Notes under the pieces: generated by a model
Seen by the model: the letters and a program-made list of their open reading frames with translations, nothing else
Database searches by the model: none
What the model was told of the DNA's origin: nothing
Part shown: positions 25,541 through 33,027 of the stretch, piece after piece
Position numbering within the stretch: position 1 is the stretch's first letter
Layout: each line of letters begins with the position of its first letter
From: Treponema sp.
GTDB taxonomy: Bacteria > Spirochaetota > Spirochaetia > Treponematales > Treponemataceae
DNA length: 39,030 nt
Assembly: GCA_018385395.1 (NCBI GenBank)
Contig: JAHBAD010000013.1
Coordinates: 1 to 39,030, forward strand
Direction: 5' to 3'
Translations under genes and position numbers: made by a program

Positions 25541-25577
25541 CATTCCAGAAATTTAATCTTTTTATCAGAAAAACATT

Positions 25578-26924
25578 CTATTTATTTTCTGCATCTTTTC
25601 CAGATTTACGAACCAGGCAAAGAGAAAGCAGAAGTGCTACAGCATAAAGAACCAGTGTAGCAACCATGATTCTCTGCATACCAACAGGATTAATAGACAT
25701 CATCTTTCCGTGGTATTCAACTTTCTGTACTTCTCCACCAAAGTGTTTGATAATGAAAGCTGCAAGCTGAGGTCCTGCAATACCTGCGAATCCCCATGCA
25801 GAAAGTGTAATTCCGTGAATAGCAGAAATAGAACCCATTCCGTAGTGGTCTGAAAGAAGTGTTGGAACGTTAGAGAAACCTCCGCCGTAACCAGCGTTTA
25901 CAACCATAATCATACAAACAACGATAACAGCAAGAATCATATTATTTGGTGCATTTACGATTCCATTTGTACAAATTACAATTGCAGTAAATACAATAGA
26001 AAGAATGAAAATCATTTTGTAGATTGTATTTCTATCTTTCATTGTGTCAGCCCAAGCAGAGAAACCAAGACGTCCGACTGCATTAAATACAGCAGAAATA
26101 GCACCAAGTGTACCGGCAATAGTAACAAATCCTGCAGTGATGAAAAGCTGTTTTTCGTAAGAAATAATGGCAAGCCCACAAGTAATGTTCAGGAAGAACA
26201 TAAGCCAGATGCCGACATAGTTTCCAATAGGTTTTGTTTTAAGAACTTCCATGATTGTAGGTTTCTTTTCATTTCCAGAAGGTTCATGCCAGTCAGCTGG
26301 TTTTGCAAGAAGAAGGTGTCCAACAAACATCATTACAAAATAAACAGCACCAAGGATATAGAACATTTTGTCGATATCCATATGTTTCTGCATTTCTTCC
26401 ATAATAGGAGCACCAATAGCTTTTGCAGCACCGAATCCGGCAACAGCAAGACCAGTTGCAAGCCCCTTACGATCCTGGAACCACAGCATAAGTGTCTTAA
26501 CTGGTGAAAGATAACCTGTACCAAGTCCTACACCCATTACAAATCCGTAAGAAACGAAAATACCAATAAGGGCCAGAATGCTTGGAGCACCATTTCCACC
26601 GTTATAAGCATTTGTACCAAGCTTAACAAAAAGACCTGTACCAATCATACCCGCAGCAAAACAGATTGTTGCAATAAGAGAAGACTTATGAATATCTTTT
26701 TCAACAACGTTTCCAAGGAATGCAGCTGAAAGCCCAAGGAAGAGAATAGCAAGGCTGAATGCCCAGTTTACTGTAGAAACTTCGAAACCAATCTGATTTG
26801 CAATTCCTGTACTAACATAAGACCAGCAGTAAACAGTACCGATACTGCAGTGAAGCAGAAGACCTGGAATAGCGGCTCTTACCCATTTGTTTGCACGCCA
26901 TCCGCCTTTTGTTGTGTTTGCCAT
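25578..26924 (-). CDS. OFA-family MFS transporter (oxalate/formate antiporter-like)
   Basis: A 448-aa, roughly 12-TM major facilitator. The start GLLLHCSIGTVYCWSYVSTG is typical of the OFA family, the group named for the oxalate:formate antiporter OxlT. The loop 2-3 region is unusually degenerate, but MGVGLGTGYLSPVKTLMLWFQDRKGLATGLAVAG-type sequence in TM4-5 is clear, with DRKG as the conserved turn, and a central cytoplasmic loop separates two six-TM halves. Substrates of most OFA members are small monocarboxylates or dicarboxylates; formate, lactate, pyruvate and oxalate are all possible here. AAGGTGG precedes the ATG. It is monocistronic with its own terminator and divergent from a chemoreceptor gene. 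Confidence 0.9.
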   Translation of the reverse strand: MANTTKGGWRANKWVRAAIPGLLLHCSIGTVYCWSYVSTGIANQIGFEVSTVNWAFSLAILFLGLSAAFLGNVVEKDIHKSSLIATICFAAGMIGTGLFVKLGTNAYNGGNGAPSILALIGIFVSYGFVMGVGLGTGYLSPVKTLMLWFQDRKGLATGLAVAGFGAAKAIGAPIMEEMQKHMDIDKMFYILGAVYFVMMFVGHLLLAKPADWHEPSGNEKKPTIMEVLKTKPIGNYVGIWLMFFLNITCGLAIISYEKQLFITAGFVTIAGTLGAISAVFNAVGRLGFSAWADTMKDRNTIYKMIFILSIVFTAIVICTNGIVNAPNNMILAVIVVCMIMVVNAGYGGGFSNVPTLLSDHYGMGSISAIHGITLSAWGFAGIAGPQLAAFIIKHFGGEVQKVEYHGKMMSINPVGMQRIMVATLVLYAVALLLSLCLVRKSGKDAENK

Positions 26925-26974
26925 TTGTTAAAACCACCTTATTTAAGTTTTTTTACTTATTTTACTTATTAAAT

Positions 26975-27002
26975 ATTGTATCTAATTTTTCCAAAGTCGT
27001 AA
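26975..27002 (-). promoter_or_regulatory. Possible promoter of the OFA transporter gene
   Basis: On the minus strand TTACGA (27002-26997), 16 bases and TACAAT (26980-26975), giving a leader of about 45 nt that ends in AAGGTGG before ATG 26924. Confidence 0.4.
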
Positions 27003-27038
27003 ATGAATAAAATCACTTAAAGAATTCCTTGAATTTTC

Positions 27039-27076
27039 TTGTTATTCACAATTTTTCACAATAAAATATTCTTATG
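27039..27076 (+). promoter_or_regulatory. Leaderless-type promoter of the second chemoreceptor gene
   Basis: TTGTTA (27039-27044), a 17-base spacer, TAAAAT (27062-27067), six bases and ATG 27074. No Shine-Dalgarno is present. Confidence 0.65.
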
Positions 27077-28969
27077 ACTTTATATTTAAATTTTATTCTT
27101 TTCTTTATTCCGGCAACTTTTGCTACAACTTTTCTCATTCGCTGGTATGCTCTGGCTTTTTTGTACCGTGACTTAGAAAGGTACTGGAAAGGTTTTGGCA
27201 GTACCCTTGCAATTCTTTTAATTCTTTTGATTGCGGTCGTCATTTTAATGTATTTCTTTTTTCTTCCATTTGATAAAGCGATAAAAAAAGAGAAAGACAC
27301 GGGGATAAAACCAAGTACAGAGGAAAAAGAAAAATGCCTTGCTGCCTACCATAAAGTAAGTATTGCTATCTGGACTGTAGACATCATCGGTTTCTTTATT
27401 GGTCAGCTTGCGGTTATGATTATTGGAATCAAAGCTGGACGCGCCGAAAATTATATGCCTCGTCTCGTCATGGTTATGGCACAGTGTCTTTGCTGTGCAG
27501 TTTTCTCTGCAGTTATCGAAATGCAGATTGCAAATGAAATTTTTGCAAAAGGCCGTAAACTTCTTGATATTCGTTCTATAAAAGATTTCGAGAACAAAAA
27601 ATCAATAAAATTTTCAACTTCTTCAATTATACTTGTATTAACCTGTTTCTTTTTCATCATTGTAAATATGATGACAGTTCCATTTAATCTTATTGCCCGT
27701 CCGTCTATGGGAAACGAAGAGGCTATCAGAGTTTATTTAAAAGAAAGTGTTTTCTCAGGCATAATCGTATTTTTAATGACTGGAGCTGTTTGCACTTATA
27801 TCTTTGGAGTTTTTTCAAAACGAATTGAAATGAATCTGAACCGCGTTTCGGATATTGCCCGTGAAGGAAACCTTACATCACGCTTAAGTCTCACAATGCT
27901 CGATGACTATGGCGCACTTTCCGGCTCTATTAATGAATTGATTGACAAACTTTCTCAAATGATTGGAACCCTTAAAACTGACACTTCAGTTGTTGGCACA
28001 CAGTCTAAAACTCTGGCTCAAGTTGCAGAATCAGCCACAGCTGCACTAGAACAAATGCGCCTTTCGTTCAAAAAAATAGAAGAAAGCAGTAACACACAGA
28101 ACAATCTTGTTTCTGAAGCAGAAAAAGATGTTATTGCATTAACCGAAGATGTTGAACGAGTAAAAGAACAAGTTATTGCTCAGACTGCCTCTGTTGAGAT
28201 GGCCAGTGCTGCAATTAACCAGATGAGTGCCAATATTTCAAGTGTTGCAGAAATGACACGTAAAGCCGATCAGGTTTCATCTGCTCTTTCACAGTCAAGT
28301 TCAGAAGGCCGCGAATCTATTAAAGGAGCTGTGGCGGCAATCAGTGAACTCCAGAAAGTTTCTTCAGAAGTTGAGGAAATAGTAAAAGTAATTCAGGCCA
28401 TTGCAAGCCAGACAAACCTTCTTTCAATGAATGCTGCAATTGAAGCTGCCCATGCAGGAGAATTTGGTGCTGGATTTGCTGTAGTTGCCGATGAAGTCCG
28501 AACTCTTGCACAGTCATCTTCTGAAAGTGCAAAAGATATCCGGGACAAGATTAAAGATATGGTTGATAAAATCAATGCAGGGGTTAACTCCATTACAGTA
28601 GCTGGAAAAAGCTTCAAAGACATCGAAGAAAATGTTATTGCAACAAGTGAACTTGTTCGTACCATCGCTTCCTCTATGGAAGAACAACGTCAAAGCACTG
28701 AAGATACTCTCCGAACGACAACTGAAATGGTTCATGCTATTCAGTCTGTAAAATCCCTCGCGGAACATGAAAGTCAGAGAGCGGAAAGTGTCCGTTCAGC
28801 AATGAAGGATGTTGTCTGCTCTTCAAATAATGCCCTAAGCCTTGTCAGTGATGGAGTACATGCTTCAGAACAACTTAACTCTGCTATAATTCAGGTTAAT
28901 GAAAGTGTTCAAAGTAACCAGAAAGCAGTTTTAAGCATGAAGCAGACTGTTGAAAGCTACAAAGTTTAA
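27074..28969 (+). CDS. Methyl-accepting chemotaxis protein, multi-TM input domain
   Basis: A 631-aa chemoreceptor with the same plan as the one at 14751: about six hydrophobic segments in the first 250 residues (near 3-24, 42-66, 95-118, 128-150, 178-200, 225-248), no large extracytoplasmic domain, a HAMP-like stretch (SKRIEMNLNRVSDIAREGNLTSRL) and a signalling domain whose tip reads [26 protein letters not shown]. Ser replaces the usual Ala in LLAMN. There is no CheR-binding pentapeptide. It lies between a divergent OFA transporter and a convergent Cache-type chemoreceptor. A 119-bp inverted-repeat element starts 20 bp after the stop and probably serves as its terminator. Confidence 0.9.
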   Translation: MTLYLNFILFFIPATFATTFLIRWYALAFLYRDLERYWKGFGSTLAILLILLIAVVILMYFFFLPFDKAIKKEKDTGIKPSTEEKEKCLAAYHKVSIAIWTVDIIGFFIGQLAVMIIGIKAGRAENYMPRLVMVMAQCLCCAVFSAVIEMQIANEIFAKGRKLLDIRSIKDFENKKSIKFSTSSIILVLTCFFFIIVNMMTVPFNLIARPSMGNEEAIRVYLKESVFSGIIVFLMTGAVCTYIFGVFSKRIEMNLNRVSDIAREGNLTSRLSLTMLDDYGALSGSINELIDKLSQMIGTLKTDTSVVGTQSKTLAQVAESATAALEQMRLSFKKIEESSNTQNNLVSEAEKDVIALTEDVERVKEQVIAQTASVEMASAAINQMSANISSVAEMTRKADQVSSALSQSSSEGRESIKGAVAAISELQKVSSEVEEIVKVIQAIASQTNLLSMNAAIEAAHAGEFGAGFAVVADEVRTLAQSSSESAKDIRDKIKDMVDKINAGVNSITVAGKSFKDIEENVIATSELVRTIASSMEEQRQSTEDTLRTTTEMVHAIQSVKSLAEHESQRAESVRSAMKDVVCSSNNALSLVSDGVHASEQLNSAIIQVNESVQSNQKAVLSMKQTVESYKV

Positions 28970-28984
28970 TAAAATTTGTTAACT

Positions 28985-29113
28985 AAAAGGGGCTGTCCCA
29001 AAAGTAATGAGTGTAGCACTCATTGAGCTCGTCGAAATGACCGCTACACTAAATGTGGTAGTTTCGATAAACTCAACCACCGTAATGCAAACTTATTGGA
29101 CAGCCCCTTTTTT
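28985..29113. repeat. 119-bp inverted-repeat element, copy A (also terminator)
   Basis: The element at 28989-29107 begins GGGGCTGTCC and ends with the exact inverse GGACAGCCCC. With flanking bases the ends form a 14-bp stem, AAAAGGGGCTGTCC / GGACAGCCCCTTTT, with T-runs outward on both strands, so it can terminate both convergent chemoreceptor genes. An inner hairpin AATGAGTG/CACTCATT is also present. It matches copy B (36760-36878, opposite orientation) at 113 of 119 positions without gaps. A small ORF, MSVALIELVEMTATLN..., starts at 29007. Confidence 0.88.
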
Positions 29114-29136
29114 CTTAATTCTGCAATTCTACAATT

Positions 29137-31221
29137 CTACACAGTAAACAATCCAATCTGTTCTTTTATCTGTTCCATAACAGAATTAACCTGGCCCACA
29201 ATATCACGAAGAACATTTGCAGTTTCATTGATTTTGCCAGCGCCTTCTGCCATTTCAGTCATACTGTTTTTCATAACCACCGAAGCATTCTGAAGATAAT
29301 TCATTTCAGTCATAATGGCACGAGAACCTTCCGTCATTTCTGCCGAAGCCTGACGAACTTCAGAAGTACTGTCATTCATAGAATGAAGGGCCTCGCCAAT
29401 CTGTTTAGAACCTTCCTGCTGCTCTGACATTGCACTCTTAATATGCTGCACAAGTTCATCTGTTTCAGAAATACGGCTTGTAACAGAACTGAAAGCATCA
29501 CGCGATTCAAGAGAAGCTTTTACAACACTTCCAATTGATTCCATAATAACTGTAAGCTGCTGCCCGATTGTATTAGACTGTGTTGAAGATGTTTCAGAAA
29601 GCTTTCTGATTTCATCTGCTACGACAGAGAATCCTTTACCCGCTTCACCGGCGTGAGCCGCTTCAATAGCAGCATTCATAGCCAGAAGATTTGTCTGTTC
29701 TGCAATGGCAGCAATTGAAGCGTTTGCTTCTTCAAGAGTCTTTGACTGATCCTGAATTTCCTGAATTCTCTGGTTTACATCATCCTGCTTTGCGATACCA
29801 TTTTGTGTATCGTTCATAAGACTTGCAAAAGATTCAGCCATTTTTGTTACAGATGCATCAACAGAAGCAATATTTCCAATCATTTCTTCTACTGCTGAAC
29901 TTGCCTGAGCCACACAAGCCACCTGATTTTCAATCATTCTTTCAAGGCTCTCAATATTTGAATTGATCTGGACCATTGTGCCACTGGTTTCTTCAACTCC
30001 TGCTGCCTGATTTGAAATCTGAACACCAACACTATCGATATTTGCGAGAATCTGTGTAACAGAACTTGTTGTATCCAGTGCAGAAGCAGTAAGATCGTCA
30101 CCACTTTTTGCAAGAGAGCCTTGTGAAGATTTTAACTCTCTCACTATGCTCTGAAGCTTTGCAACGAAAGTATTGAATCCGATTGCTACCGACCCGATTT
30201 CATCTTTTACCTTAAGATTCAACCGTTTTGTAAGGTCCGCATTTCCTGTTGCAATTTCATTTATTGCTTTATCGATTTTATGAAGATTCTTGGTCATTAA
30301 AACTAAAACAACAAGAATAAAACCTACTCCAAAAATCATACATATAACAAGAACTGCAATTGAAGAAACCTTCATATTTTGTACTTCATCGAAGAAATCA
30401 ACATATGCTCCAGGACAGATAATAGACCAGTCTGTTCCCTCAACTGGCATATAACCAAATACTGTTTTTTCATTTGTTTTAGCATCAGTTACAATTTCAA
30501 AACCATGTTCACCTTTTGAAGCTTTTTCAATTACCGGCTTAACACTTTCTGAAACAGAATCTTTGTATAAAACTTCGTCATTTGTCAGTTTTGCAGTAGC
30601 ATCACCAATTACTTTTGTTGTTTTTTTATTAATGATTACCGGATGATTTGATTTTCCGATATTTAATTTTGCTACGATTTTACAAAGGGCTTCCCCATCA
30701 ACAACTGACATAAGAACTCCAGTTATTTTACCATCAGGTGCACGAACAGGAACTGAGTAAGTAATAGTAAATTTTCCTGTTACAGGATTCAAATAAGGTT
30801 CCATAATATGATTTTCGCCTTTTATAGACGACTCATAAAACTCACGGCCCTTTCCTGAAATAACTGTGTTTAATTCTGTATACGCATCTCCATTAAGATC
30901 GTAATATGCCATATTCATATAATGATCATCCCCTTTAATAAGAGGTCGCAGATTCAGGCACTTATCAATAAAAGACACGTCCGGATCATTCATGAAATCA
31001 AATTTAGAAATACGATTAAGAACATTAAATTCCTTATCATTAAAAGCAGCAATTTCTTTTTCTGCTTCAATCATTATTTCATCAAAATAAAGGTTTACTA
31101 CTGTTCCGATATACTTGTCTGCTTTATCGTTCAGCGAATATGCCATAAATGCCAGAGAAACGAAGATAATACCAGAAACAGATGCTCCGAGTTTGAATTT
31201 TAGTGAAGAAAAAATACTCAT
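29137..31221 (-). CDS. Methyl-accepting chemotaxis protein with Cache-type sensor
   Basis: A classical chemoreceptor. The track ORF starts at 31263, but the ATG at 31221 (MSIFSSLKFKLGA) has a GGGGGT Shine-Dalgarno, giving 694 aa. TM1 is about 7-29. The extracytoplasmic region (about 35-275) fits a double-Cache ligand domain, with NMAYYDLNGDAYTEL, YSVPVRAPDGKITGVL and the second lobe around FGYMPVEGTDWSIICPG. TM2 is about 295-318, followed by HAMP and the signalling domain with the tip [24 protein letters not shown]. There is no terminal pentapeptide. Cache domains bind small molecules such as amino acids or carboxylates directly; the ligand here is unknown. It converges on the other chemoreceptor across the 119-bp element. 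Confidence 0.93.
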   Translation of the reverse strand: MSIFSSLKFKLGASVSGIIFVSLAFMAYSLNDKADKYIGTVVNLYFDEIMIEAEKEIAAFNDKEFNVLNRISKFDFMNDPDVSFIDKCLNLRPLIKGDDHYMNMAYYDLNGDAYTELNTVISGKGREFYESSIKGENHIMEPYLNPVTGKFTITYSVPVRAPDGKITGVLMSVVDGEALCKIVAKLNIGKSNHPVIINKKTTKVIGDATAKLTNDEVLYKDSVSESVKPVIEKASKGEHGFEIVTDAKTNEKTVFGYMPVEGTDWSIICPGAYVDFFDEVQNMKVSSIAVLVICMIFGVGFILVVLVLMTKNLHKIDKAINEIATGNADLTKRLNLKVKDEIGSVAIGFNTFVAKLQSIVRELKSSQGSLAKSGDDLTASALDTTSSVTQILANIDSVGVQISNQAAGVEETSGTMVQINSNIESLERMIENQVACVAQASSAVEEMIGNIASVDASVTKMAESFASLMNDTQNGIAKQDDVNQRIQEIQDQSKTLEEANASIAAIAEQTNLLAMNAAIEAAHAGEAGKGFSVVADEIRKLSETSSTQSNTIGQQLTVIMESIGSVVKASLESRDAFSSVTSRISETDELVQHIKSAMSEQQEGSKQIGEALHSMNDSTSEVRQASAEMTEGSRAIMTEMNYLQNASVVMKNSMTEMAEGAGKINETANVLRDIVGQVNSVMEQIKEQIGLFTV

Positions 31222-31325
31222 ATTACCCCCAAAAATTGTTATATGTATAACATATCTTAGCACGATATTTCCAATATCTCCATACGTTTATTCAAAATTC
31301 TCAAAATTTTATGGACATTCTTGAT

Positions 31326-31355
31326 AAAAAAAGCCCGCTACATAAGAAGCGGGCT
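31326..31355 (-). terminator. Rho-independent terminator ending the pgk transcript
   Basis: Stem AGCCCGCT (31332-31339) / AGCGGGCT (31348-31355) with a T-run on the minus strand (A-run 31325-31331). It lies about 310 bp past the pgk stop, so the pgk mRNA would carry a long structured 3' tail. Confidence 0.85.
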
Positions 31356-31400
31356 CTGGTTAGTTTTGCAAAAGCAAACTGTTACATTTATTTAGTAGCG

Positions 31401-31447
31401 GCCCACCTGTCCATTGTCCAACGCCTAAACGTTTATTTCAGGTGGGC
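31401..31447. repeat. Hairpin GCCCACCTG / CAGGTGGGC
   Basis: Nine-base arms at 31401-31409 and 31439-31447 enclose a 29-base loop that itself contains AACG/CGTT. It is part of the pgk 3' mosaic. Confidence 0.6.
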
Positions 31448-31450
31448 GAA

Positions 31451-31501
31451 ACCTGCGGTTGCTTACCGAGTTTTGCATCCGCAAAACTCGCACGCTATAT
31501 T
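31451..31501. repeat. 51-bp direct repeat, copy 1, with CGAGTTTTGC hairpin
   Basis: Contains the perfect stem CGAGTTTTGC (31467-31476) / GCAAAACTCG (31481-31490) with loop ATCC. The whole unit recurs 157 bp away at 31608-31658 with only five differences, four of them in the loop. Confidence 0.8.
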
Positions 31502-31603
31502 GTCTACTTTGTAGCCAATATAGCTATTCTCCGCAAACCACGTTTGCTCCTCAGTTTTCGTAGAAAACTGACACGGAATTGCTATTTTGTAGCTAAAATA
31601 GGT
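31494..31603. repeat. Series of four small hairpins between the direct repeats
   Basis: GCTATATTG/CAATATAGC (arms near 31494 and 31516), GCAAAC/GTTTGC (31533-31547), CAGTTTTC/GAAAACTG (31552-31570) and CTATTTT/AAAATAG (about 31582-31601) follow one another almost without spacing. Confidence 0.6.
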
Positions 31604-31607
31604 CGCA

Positions 31608-31658
31608 ACCTGCGGTTGCTTACCGAGTTTTGCGGATGCAAAACTCGCACGCAATATT
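31608..31658. repeat. 51-bp direct repeat, copy 2, loop inverted
   Basis: Same unit as 31451-31501. The stem CGAGTTTTGC (31624-31633) / GCAAAACTCG (31638-31647) is identical, but the loop is GGAT, the reverse complement of ATCC in copy 1. Confidence 0.8.
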
Positions 31659-31684
31659 AGCAACTATTTAGTTGCTAATATTGC
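31651..31684. repeat. 14-bp perfect hairpin spanning the pgk stop codon
   Basis: GCAATATTAGCAAC (31651-31664) and GTTGCTAATATTGC (31671-31684) pair perfectly around a six-base loop. The right arm encodes the last residues of Pgk (AILAT), and the stop codon lies at the loop/arm junction. Confidence 0.85.
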
Positions 31685-32932
31685 TATACCTGGGAGTGTT
31701 TTTCCTTCCAGGAATTCGAGGGAAGCACCACCACCTGTTGAAACGTGGCTCATTTTGTCTGCTAAGTTGAACTTGTTAACAGCAGCAACAGAGTCACCAC
31801 CACCAACTACAGTCATAGCACCTTTACCTGTAGCTTCAGCTACGAGACGTGCAACAGCTTCTGTACCTTTTGCGAAGTTTTCGAATTCGAATACTCCAAC
31901 AGGTCCATTCCATACGATTGATTTAGAGGCAAGAATTGCATCTTTGTAAAGAGCAACTGTTTTTGGACCAACATCAAGACCCATAAGGTCAGAAGGAAGA
32001 TCAACTGCATCTACTGCAACTGGATCTTTGTCTGCGAATTCTTTAGCTCCTACATGGTCAACTGGAAGAAGAATCTTAACGTTCTTTTCTGCAGCTTTTG
32101 CCAGAAGGTCTTTTGCTGTGTCGAGGAAGTCATCTTCTACGAGAGATTTTCCTACTTCGTGTCCCTGAGCTTTAAGGAATGTGTAAGCCATACCACCACC
32201 AACGATAAGTGTTGAAGCGTTCTTCATAAGGCTTTCAAGAACAGCGATTTTTGATGATACTTTTGCACCACCGATGATAGCTGTCATTGGTTTTTCTGGG
32301 TTTGTTACCATTGGCTGAATGTATTTAACTTCTTTTTCCATAAGGAATCCACCAACTGATTCACATCCCATGAATTTAGCGATAGAAGCTGTAGAAGCCT
32401 GATCGCGGTGAGCTGTACCGAAAGCATCGTTTACGAAGATGTCTCCGTATGAAGCAAGTTCTTTTGCCATTACGTCGCGTTCGCCAGAATCTTTTGAAGT
32501 TTCTTCTTTGTGGAAACGTGTGTTTTCAAGCATTGCAACTGCGCCTTCTGGAAGAGCATCGATTGCAGCTTTCTGTCCAAGAGCATCTGGAAGGAATGTA
32601 ACTTCTTTTCCAAGTTTTTCTGCAAAGTATTTTACAACTGGAGCCATGCGGTTTTTTCCGTTGATGAATTTTTCAGCATCAGCGTCTGTCCATGTTTTTC
32701 CAGCTTTTTCTGCTTTTTCCTGAGCTTTTTTTACGTCCTTTTTAGGATCTCCAAGGTGGCTCATAAGAACGAGAGAACGTGGGCTCTGTTCCAGGATGTA
32801 TTTAATTGTTGGGAGAGCAGCCATGATACGAGTATCATCCTGTACAACTCCATCCTTCATTGGAACGTTGAAGTCAACACGCATAATGATGCGTTTGCCT
32901 TTAAGATCAACATCTTTTACTGTTTTGATCAT
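31664..32932 (-). CDS. pgk: Phosphoglycerate kinase
   Basis: Transfers phosphate from 1,3-bisphosphoglycerate to ADP in glycolysis, in the cytoplasm. The N-terminal signature [11 protein letters not shown] (about 18-28), the substrate loop MSHLGDPK, the hinge region and the C-terminal nucleotide site [14 protein letters not shown] with [12 protein letters not shown] are all present. The length of 422 aa is slightly above the usual 390-417. The ATG follows a clear AAGGAG site. The gene appears to have its own promoter upstream (TAAAAT region near 32990) and is followed by a long hairpin-rich 3' region before its terminator; the last codons lie in a perfect 14-bp stem. Codon use is strongly biased, as expected for a highly expressed gene. 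Confidence 0.96.
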   Translation of the reverse strand: MIKTVKDVDLKGKRIIMRVDFNVPMKDGVVQDDTRIMAALPTIKYILEQSPRSLVLMSHLGDPKKDVKKAQEKAEKAGKTWTDADAEKFINGKNRMAPVVKYFAEKLGKEVTFLPDALGQKAAIDALPEGAVAMLENTRFHKEETSKDSGERDVMAKELASYGDIFVNDAFGTAHRDQASTASIAKFMGCESVGGFLMEKEVKYIQPMVTNPEKPMTAIIGGAKVSSKIAVLESLMKNASTLIVGGGMAYTFLKAQGHEVGKSLVEDDFLDTAKDLLAKAAEKNVKILLPVDHVGAKEFADKDPVAVDAVDLPSDLMGLDVGPKTVALYKDAILASKSIVWNGPVGVFEFENFAKGTEAVARLVAEATGKGAMTVVGGGDSVAAVNKFNLADKMSHVSTGGGASLEFLEGKTLPGIAILATK

Positions 32933-33027
32933 TTTGTAACTCCTTATATTTAGAGCGTAAAAACGCCTTATTTACTTAGTAATATTTTACTGAAATTCAA
33001 AAGTGAATTCTACTTAAGAAAAAATCC

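Larger units (their letters stand above)
31222..31663. other. 442-bp gap: start region of the Cache receptor, pgk terminator and hairpin mosaic
   Basis: From right to left on the minus strand this is the pgk 3' region (31356-31663), made of successive hairpins, then the pgk terminator (31326-31355), then the upstream region of the chemoreceptor with TAAGAT and GGGGGT. No credible gene is present; the track ORFs here run through the inverted repeats. Confidence 0.7.

Noticed and set aside
28989-29107. Insertion sequence
   Set aside because: Inverted ends are present, but the 119-bp element has no transposase and no target-site duplication I could confirm; kept as a repeat.
31442-31663. Overlapping plus and minus ORFs of about 70 aa in the pgk 3' region
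   Set aside because: Both strands are open because the region is built of inverted repeats; no ribosome sites.
31222-31700. CRISPR array
   Set aside because: Repeats here are palindromic and irregularly spaced, with only two copies of the longest unit; no spacers and no cas genes.
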